Positions 7,152-10,115 of a DNA stretch of 10,115 nt are shown here, piece after piece. The DNA is from Lachnospiraceae bacterium UBA3772 (GTDB lineage Bacteria > Bacillota > Clostridia > Lachnospirales > Lachnospiraceae). Location: the NCBI GenBank assembly GCA_002371025.1, contig DFFQ01000153.1, positions 1 to 10,115 on the forward strand. The letters run 5' to 3'. A program made the translations under genes and the position numbers. Below the pieces are notes generated by a model. The model had not been told where the DNA came from and did not search any database. It saw only the letters and a list, made by a program, of their open reading frames with translations. Within the stretch, counting starts at the first letter, position 1. Each line of letters starts with the position of its first letter.

Positions 7152-8501
7152 ATGTCAGACAACATTAAAGAAACGACAGCTTCTGCAGGGTGGAGAGAAA
7201 ATAAGTGGATAAGAGGAGCTATTCCTGCACTTCTTCTTCATTGCAGTATTGGTACTGTTTATTGCTGGTCAATATTCAGTCAGGAAATTGCAGATGCAAT
7301 TGGACATAACAATAGTTCTGTTCAGTGGGCATTTTCATTTGCTATTTTCTTCTTAGGAATGTCAGCTGCATTCCTTGGTAACTTTGTTGAGAAAGATATT
7401 CATAAGGCTTCACTTATTGGAACAATCTGTTTCTCACTTGGTATGCTTGGAACAGGATTCTTCATCAGCTATGGTATGAAGCATCAGGGAAGTAATTTAG
7501 CACTTTTTGGAATTTTCCTTTGCTATGGATTTATCATGGGTATTGGTCTTGGAACAGGTTATCTTTCACCTGTAAAGACACTTATGCTTTGGTTTAAGGA
7601 CCGTAAGGGTCTTGCTACAGGACTTGCTGTTGCAGGTTTCGGTGCTGCTAAAGCTATTGCCAGCCCAATCATGGATAAGCTTGATAAGTCAGTAGGCGTT
7701 GATAAGATGTTTATGATCATGGCAGGAGTTTATTTTGTAATGATGTTTGTTGGTCATCTTCTTTTAAAGAAACCAGCTGGTTGGCATGAACCACAGAATA
7801 AGGAAGAAAAGAAGAGCATCATTTCAGTTATAAAGACAAGACCAATCGGTAATTATATCGGTATATGGTTAATGTTCTACATCAATATCACATGTGGTCT
7901 TGCTATCATTTCACAGGAGAAACCACTTGTAAAGTGTATCGGACTTTTTGCTTCAGCAGCAATGGTTTCAACAGTATCAGCTGTATTTAATGCAGGTGGA
8001 CGTCTTGGTTTCTCAGCATGGGCTGATGGACTTAAGGATAGAAATACAATCTATAAGATAATCTTTGTTCTTTCAATTGCTTTTACAGCACTTGTTATTG
8101 TATCAAAGGGTATCAGTAACGGAGCAGGAAATCCATTACTTATAGCTCTTGTACTTGGTCTTATCTTTGTTGTTAATGCAGGATACGGTGGAGGATTCTC
8201 AAATGTTCCAACACTTCTTTCAGACCATTATGGTATGAGTAACATTTCAGCTATTCACGGTATTACACTTTCAGCATGGGCTTTCGCTGGACTTACAGGA
8301 AATCAGATGGCTACATTTATTGTTAACCATGTTGGTAAGTTTGAAACTATTATGGTAAATGGTAAGGAAGAATTAGTTAACCCAACAGGTTATCAGACAG
8401 TTCTTTATGTAACTCTTGGACTTTACATAGTTGCATTACTTCTTTCTGTTTTACTTGTAAAACCTTCAGAAAAAGCTCTTGAAGCTAAGAAGGAAAAATA
8501 A
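7152..8501 (+). CDS. MFS transporter, oxalate/formate antiporter (OFA) family
   Basis: A 449-residue integral membrane transporter of the major facilitator superfamily with about 12 predicted helices. The first helix carries HCSIGTVYCWSIF (residues 30-42), the GxVYxWSxF signature of the OFA group that includes OxlT and E. coli YhjX. An MFS motif-A-like loop (GNFVEKDIHKAS) lies between helices 2 and 3, with its equivalent GGRLGFSAWADGLKDRN between helices 8 and 9. A long charged loop after helix 6 (KEEKKSIISVIKTRP) separates the halves. Substrate is not determined: oxalate/formate exchange requires oxalyl-CoA decarboxylase and formyl-CoA transferase, absent here, so a monocarboxylate such as pyruvate or formate is at least as likely. 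AAGGGGA lies 8 nt before the ATG; a strong terminator follows. Start and end are well supported. Confidence 0.92.
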   Translation: MSDNIKETTASAGWRENKWIRGAIPALLLHCSIGTVYCWSIFSQEIADAIGHNNSSVQWAFSFAIFFLGMSAAFLGNFVEKDIHKASLIGTICFSLGMLGTGFFISYGMKHQGSNLALFGIFLCYGFIMGIGLGTGYLSPVKTLMLWFKDRKGLATGLAVAGFGAAKAIASPIMDKLDKSVGVDKMFMIMAGVYFVMMFVGHLLLKKPAGWHEPQNKEEKKSIISVIKTRPIGNYIGIWLMFYINITCGLAIISQEKPLVKCIGLFASAAMVSTVSAVFNAGGRLGFSAWADGLKDRNTIYKIIFVLSIAFTALVIVSKGISNGAGNPLLIALVLGLIFVVNAGYGGGFSNVPTLLSDHYGMSNISAIHGITLSAWAFAGLTGNQMATFIVNHVGKFETIMVNGKEELVNPTGYQTVLYVTLGLYIVALLLSVLLVKPSEKALEAKKEK

Positions 8502-8525
8502 TAAAAAGTTAGGATTATATTTTTT

Positions 8526-8569
8526 AAACTCTTATTTGATACTTTTTGTAGCAAATAAGAGTTTTTTTT
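8526..8569 (+). terminator. Strong intrinsic terminator after the MFS gene
   Basis: AAACTCTTATTTG (8526-8538) pairs without mismatch with CAAATAAGAGTTT (8552-8564) across a 13-nt loop, and eight T follow (8562-8569). On the reverse strand the stem is followed by A rather than T, so it acts rightward only. It separates the transporter from the 8626 gene. Confidence 0.93.
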
Positions 8570-8571
8570 AT

Positions 8572-8577
8572 TATAAT
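8572..8577 (+). promoter_or_regulatory. Candidate -10 box for the 8626-9683 unit
   Basis: A perfect TATAAT begins 2 bp after the terminator T tract and would start transcription near 8584, about 42 nt before the ATG. No good -35 is present; the matching region lies inside the terminator stem. A short inverted repeat, TGAAA-TTTG-TTTCA (8585-8598), sits at the predicted start point. Confidence 0.45.
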
Positions 8578-8625
8578 GGTAATGTGAAATTTGTTTCATA
8601 GTTCATTGTTGAGAGGAATAAAAAA

Positions 8626-9243
8626 ATGGCAAAGGAAAAGATTGCTGAAGATCTTGAGGTATTAGAGGGACTTAAAAACGTTGATTTTGTTGAAAATCTT
8701 TACAAAGATCAGTTACAGGGGCTCAATCTTAAAATAGATAAAAAGAAAGAAAAGATGTATTCAAGCACATTGGTTGCAGCGATAATTACTGTGATCACCA
8801 TCATTATGGGTGCAGAAAGTATTAAAAGTATGAGAATTCCTAATACGGGAACACAAAAGATATATGATTCAATACTCATTGTATTTACCGTAGGATTTTT
8901 ATTGGTAGATATAGCCTTTGTATATAAAGCATTAAGAAATATATTTGATTTTATATATCAGGAAGGTAAACTTAATATATTAAAAACAAAACAGGGTGAA
9001 TATACAGGTATTTATGCAGAAAAATATCATTGTGAAAGTAAAGTAAGGGAATTAAAAGATCTTAAAGCTAAAGTTGCTGAATATAGAACAGTAGATTATG
9101 TTTATAAAGCAGAATCAGTTAAATATGAAGAGATACGCCATGAAGATTTTCAACAGGCCGTTGATTCATATAAGATCATGATCTTATTTATAGAATTAAT
9201 ATCTATTGTTTTACTTGCTTTTATTTTTTCATATGTATTTTAA
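8626..9243 (+). CDS. Three-span membrane protein, unknown function
   Basis: A 205-residue protein with GAGAGGAA 7 nt before the ATG. An N-terminal charged helical region (residues 1-44) precedes two membrane spans (about 46-62 and 80-101), then comes an ~80-residue soluble, Lys/Glu-rich, probably helical segment, and a third span at the extreme C-terminus (about 183-203). No enzyme motif or ligand signature is recognised. The two central spans flanked by helical charged segments superficially recall two-span SLATT-type effector domains, but I cannot confirm that. The nucleoside deoxyribosyltransferase gene begins 17 bp downstream with its own strong ribosome-binding site, so the pair is almost certainly co-transcribed. 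The gene is isolated from its left neighbour by a strong terminator. Confidence 0.8.
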   Translation: MAKEKIAEDLEVLEGLKNVDFVENLYKDQLQGLNLKIDKKKEKMYSSTLVAAIITVITIIMGAESIKSMRIPNTGTQKIYDSILIVFTVGFLLVDIAFVYKALRNIFDFIYQEGKLNILKTKQGEYTGIYAEKYHCESKVRELKDLKAKVAEYRTVDYVYKAESVKYEEIRHEDFQQAVDSYKIMILFIELISIVLLAFIFSYVF

Positions 9244-9260
9244 GTATAAGGAGAAAACGT

Positions 9261-9683
9261 ATGAGGATTTATCTTGCATCGCCTTTTTTTAATGAAAAAG
9301 AATGTGAAGTATTAAGTAAGGCTGAAAATATTTTAAAAGAAAGAGGGTTTTCTTTATTTTCTCCAAGGGAACATGAGACCAGAGAGGGAAATGTAGGAAG
9401 TCCTGCCTGGAGTAAAGAAACATTTTCAAATGATAAAGCTGCAATTGACTGGTGTGAAGTTGTTGTAATGCTTTATTGGGGTAATTATAGTGATTCAGGG
9501 ACAGCCTGGGAATGTGGATATGCTTATGCAACACATAAACCGGTTGTTGTAGTACAATTAGGAGAATCATCGAATCTGATGATTCATGAAGGAAGTCATA
9601 CCAATCTTTATAGCTTAGAAGAGTTAAGAGACTATGATTTTGATATGATGCCAAGAGAAGGATATAAGGGAAAGATGTTCTAG
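9261..9683 (+). CDS. Nucleoside 2-deoxyribosyltransferase family protein
   Basis: Cytoplasmic enzyme of the NDT family, which exchanges the base on 2'-deoxyribonucleosides or hydrolyses the glycosidic bond during nucleoside salvage. The 140 residues align along most of their length with Lactobacillus NDTs. They start with the Rossmann-like strand MRIYLASPFF, then SNDKAAIDWCEVVVMLY (Asp58 matching L. leichmannii Asp72), SDSGTAWECGYA (Asp78 matching Asp92; Glu84 matching nucleophile Glu98), a PVVVV strand, and SHTNL supplying the Asn that the dimer partner contributes. Active-site residues are kept, so catalysis is expected. It is slightly shorter than classical NDTs (~155-167), mainly in the N-terminal half, so specificity (purine-only, pyrimidine, or a nucleotide hydrolase) is open. 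AAGGAG (9248-9253) sits 7 nt before ATG. Its stop codon is in a terminator loop. Confidence 0.9.
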   Translation: MRIYLASPFFNEKECEVLSKAENILKERGFSLFSPREHETREGNVGSPAWSKETFSNDKAAIDWCEVVVMLYWGNYSDSGTAWECGYAYATHKPVVVVQLGESSNLMIHEGSHTNLYSLEELRDYDFDMMPREGYKGKMF

Positions 9684-9700
9684 AAACGTCTTTCCTTTTT
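9669..9700 (+). terminator. Intrinsic terminator overlapping the NDT stop codon
   Basis: GGAAAGATGTT (9669-9679) pairs with AACGTCTTTCC (9685-9695), 11 bp with one U-G pair, loop CTAGA, followed by TTTTTATTTT. The TAG stop (9681-9683) is in the loop and the left arm is the last four codons. It is oriented for rightward transcripts. Confidence 0.8.
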
Positions 9701-9751
9701 ATTTTATCTGGCATTTTAATATATATTAAAAAATATTATTAAAAGAAATAG

Positions 9752-9784
9752 AAAAAAGACCATCATATCTGATGGTCTTTTTTT
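9752..9784. terminator. Bidirectional terminator between NDT gene and tRNA cluster
   Basis: GACCATCA pairs with TGATGGTC around a TATC loop (9758-9777), flanked by six A on the left and seven T on the right. The symmetry gives a U tract on both strands, so it can end the leftward tRNA transcript, which leaves tRNA-Cys at 9787, and back up the rightward NDT terminator. Confidence 0.88.
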
Positions 9785-9786
9785 AG

Positions 9787-9857
9787 AGGTAGCGATCGGA
9801 TTTGAACCGATGATCAGGGTGTTGCAGACCCATGCCTTACCGCTTGGCTACGCCACC
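9787..9857 (-). tRNA. tRNA-Cys (anticodon GCA)
   Basis: A 71-nt cloverleaf. The acceptor GGTGGCG pairs with CGCTACC over 7 bp including one G-U, the D stem is GCC/GGC, the anticodon loop CTGCAAC gives GCA (complement of 9823-9825), and the T arm is ATCGG-TTCAAAT-CCGAT. The discriminator base is T (U73), a key cysteine identity element. CCA is not encoded. The outermost anticodon-stem position is a T-T mismatch. It lies 35 nt downstream of tRNA-Asn and shares its promoter. Confidence 0.96.
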
Positions 9858-9867
9858 ATATTAAATT

Positions 9868-9889
9868 GAATGATAGAAAGTCATCATTC
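9868..9889 (-). other. Small hairpin in the Asn-Cys tRNA spacer
   Basis: GAATGAT and ATCATTC are perfect 7-bp arms around an 8-nt loop, filling most of the 35-nt spacer between the two tRNAs. No T tract follows, so it is not a terminator. It could help expose the tRNA ends for RNase P and 3' processing, or be chance. Confidence 0.35.
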
Positions 9890-9892
9890 GAG

Positions 9893-9964
9893 CTCCCCGA
9901 GTAGGGCTCGAACCTACAACAACTCGGTTAACAGCCGAGTGCTCTACCATTGAGCTATCGAGGA
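9893..9964 (-). tRNA. tRNA-Asn (anticodon GTT)
   Basis: A 72-nt cloverleaf. The acceptor TCCTCGA pairs with TCGGGGA over 7 bp with one wobble, the D stem is GCTC/GAGC, the anticodon stem is CTCGG/CCGAG with loop CTGTTAA (anticodon GTT, complement of 9930-9932), and the T arm is GTAGG-TTCGAGC-CCTAC. The discriminator is G. CCA is not encoded. It is the first tRNA after the strong promoter at 9998-10026. Confidence 0.97.
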
Positions 9965-9997
9965 ATATTAATTACTTTATCCTAAACAGCAAAATAA

Positions 9998-10026
9998 ATT
10001 ATAATTGGAAATCGCTATTATGTCAA
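9998..10026 (-). promoter_or_regulatory. Perfect-consensus sigma-A promoter for tRNA-Asn/tRNA-Cys
   Basis: On the minus strand TTGACA (10021-10026) and TATAAT (9998-10003) both match consensus fully and are separated by exactly 17 nt. Transcription should begin near 9991, giving a ~27-nt leader before tRNA-Asn. High strength is expected for a stable-RNA gene. Confidence 0.92.
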
Positions 10027-10043
10027 CACAAAGTCAACACAAA
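10022..10043 (-). repeat. Tandem 11-bp duplication covering the -35 region
   Basis: GTCAACACAAA occurs twice head-to-tail (10022-10032 and 10033-10043). On the minus strand each copy carries TTGAC, so a second near -35 box (TTGACT) lies one helical turn upstream of the used one. Confidence 0.85.
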
Positions 10044-10073
10044 ATCAATTTAGTTTTGATGTCTTAGATAAAA

Positions 10074-10115
10074 CGGAGATGGAGGGATTTGAACCCTCGC
10101 GCCGATTGCTCGACC
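10074..10115 (-). tRNA. tRNA-Ser, 3' part only (cut by window edge)
   Basis: The last 42 nt of a class II tRNA on the minus strand. They contain a long variable arm (GTCGA-GCAA-TCGGC, 5 bp with one wobble), the T arm GAGGG-TTCAAAT-CCCTC, the acceptor 3' strand CATCTCC and discriminator G. The variable arm leaves Ser, Leu or SelCys (Tyr in bacteria is also class II); G73 with this acceptor favours Ser. The anticodon is outside the window. CCA is not encoded. No good terminator lies between it and the tRNA-Asn promoter. Confidence 0.8.

Noticed and set aside
7152..8501. Assigning the transporter specifically as oxalate:formate antiporter
   Set aside because: Family membership is clear, but no oxalate-degrading genes lie nearby and OFA members move other monocarboxylates, so substrate is left open.
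9289..9714. Leftward 141-codon open frame opposite the NDT gene
   Set aside because: It would run through the NDT terminator and lie wholly antisense to a gene with clear catalytic motifs; its composition is typical of an antisense shadow.
9965..10073. Terminator for tRNA-Ser (ATCAA/TTGAT repeat, about 10045-10061)
   Set aside because: The stem is only 5 bp and wholly AT-dominated with a short T run; readthrough into tRNA-Asn is as likely, so I do not list it.
1..10115. CRISPR array, insertion sequence or integrated element
   Set aside because: No regularly spaced repeats, transposase or integrase motifs, or target duplications are seen; a tRNA cluster is present but no att-like repeat flanks it within the window.

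Overview
The window looks like core chromosome from a low-G+C Firmicute, most likely a Clostridia member of Lachnospiraceae type. This rests on the AT-rich composition, AGA and CTT codon preference, strong Gram-positive ribosome-binding sites, tRNA genes without encoded CCA, a GyrA close to the Bacillus/Clostridia type, and an oxygen-sensitive two-subunit class I fumarase typical of anaerobes. No insertion sequence, phage gene, integrase or CRISPR array is visible. The family assignment is inference; the species is not determined.

Layout. Bases 1-2307 hold most of gyrA (5' end missing), followed by a 65-residue single-span membrane protein (2346-2543) and a 14-bp hairpin. Next is a compact three-gene unit: fumarase alpha (2605-3444), fumarase beta (3458-4024) and a membrane-anchored unknown protein (4008-4589) whose start overlaps the beta gene. 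This unit runs head-on into a leftward PLP-dependent Orn/Lys/Arg decarboxylase (4593-5990), with only 3 bp between the stops. The terminator of the rightward unit lies inside the decarboxylase coding sequence. A 217-bp AT-rich divergent region (5991-6207) carries a good candidate promoter for the decarboxylase and weaker ones for the rightward gene.

To the right are an unrecognised two-span membrane protein with an Asn/Ser-rich tail (6208-7071), an oxalate/formate-antiporter-type MFS transporter (7152-8501) ending in a strong terminator, a likely two-gene unit of a three-span membrane protein (8626-9243) plus a nucleoside 2-deoxyribosyltransferase (9261-9683), and a leftward tRNA cluster: Cys, Asn and the 3' part of a Ser tRNA cut by the window end. 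A promoter with perfect consensus hexamers drives Asn-Cys. A bidirectional terminator separates the tRNAs from the enzyme gene.

How it fits together. gyrA and the tRNAs are information-processing genes. Fumarase interconverts fumarate and malate, the OFA-type transporter probably moves a small organic anion, and the decarboxylase makes a polyamine or its precursor; no direct pathway link among these is visible. The least ordinary parts are three unrecognised membrane proteins (4008, 6208, 8626), the pairing of one of them with a nucleoside deoxyribosyltransferase, and two terminators embedded in coding sequence. I see no convincing wholly new system; the 8626-9683 pair is the best candidate for a second look.
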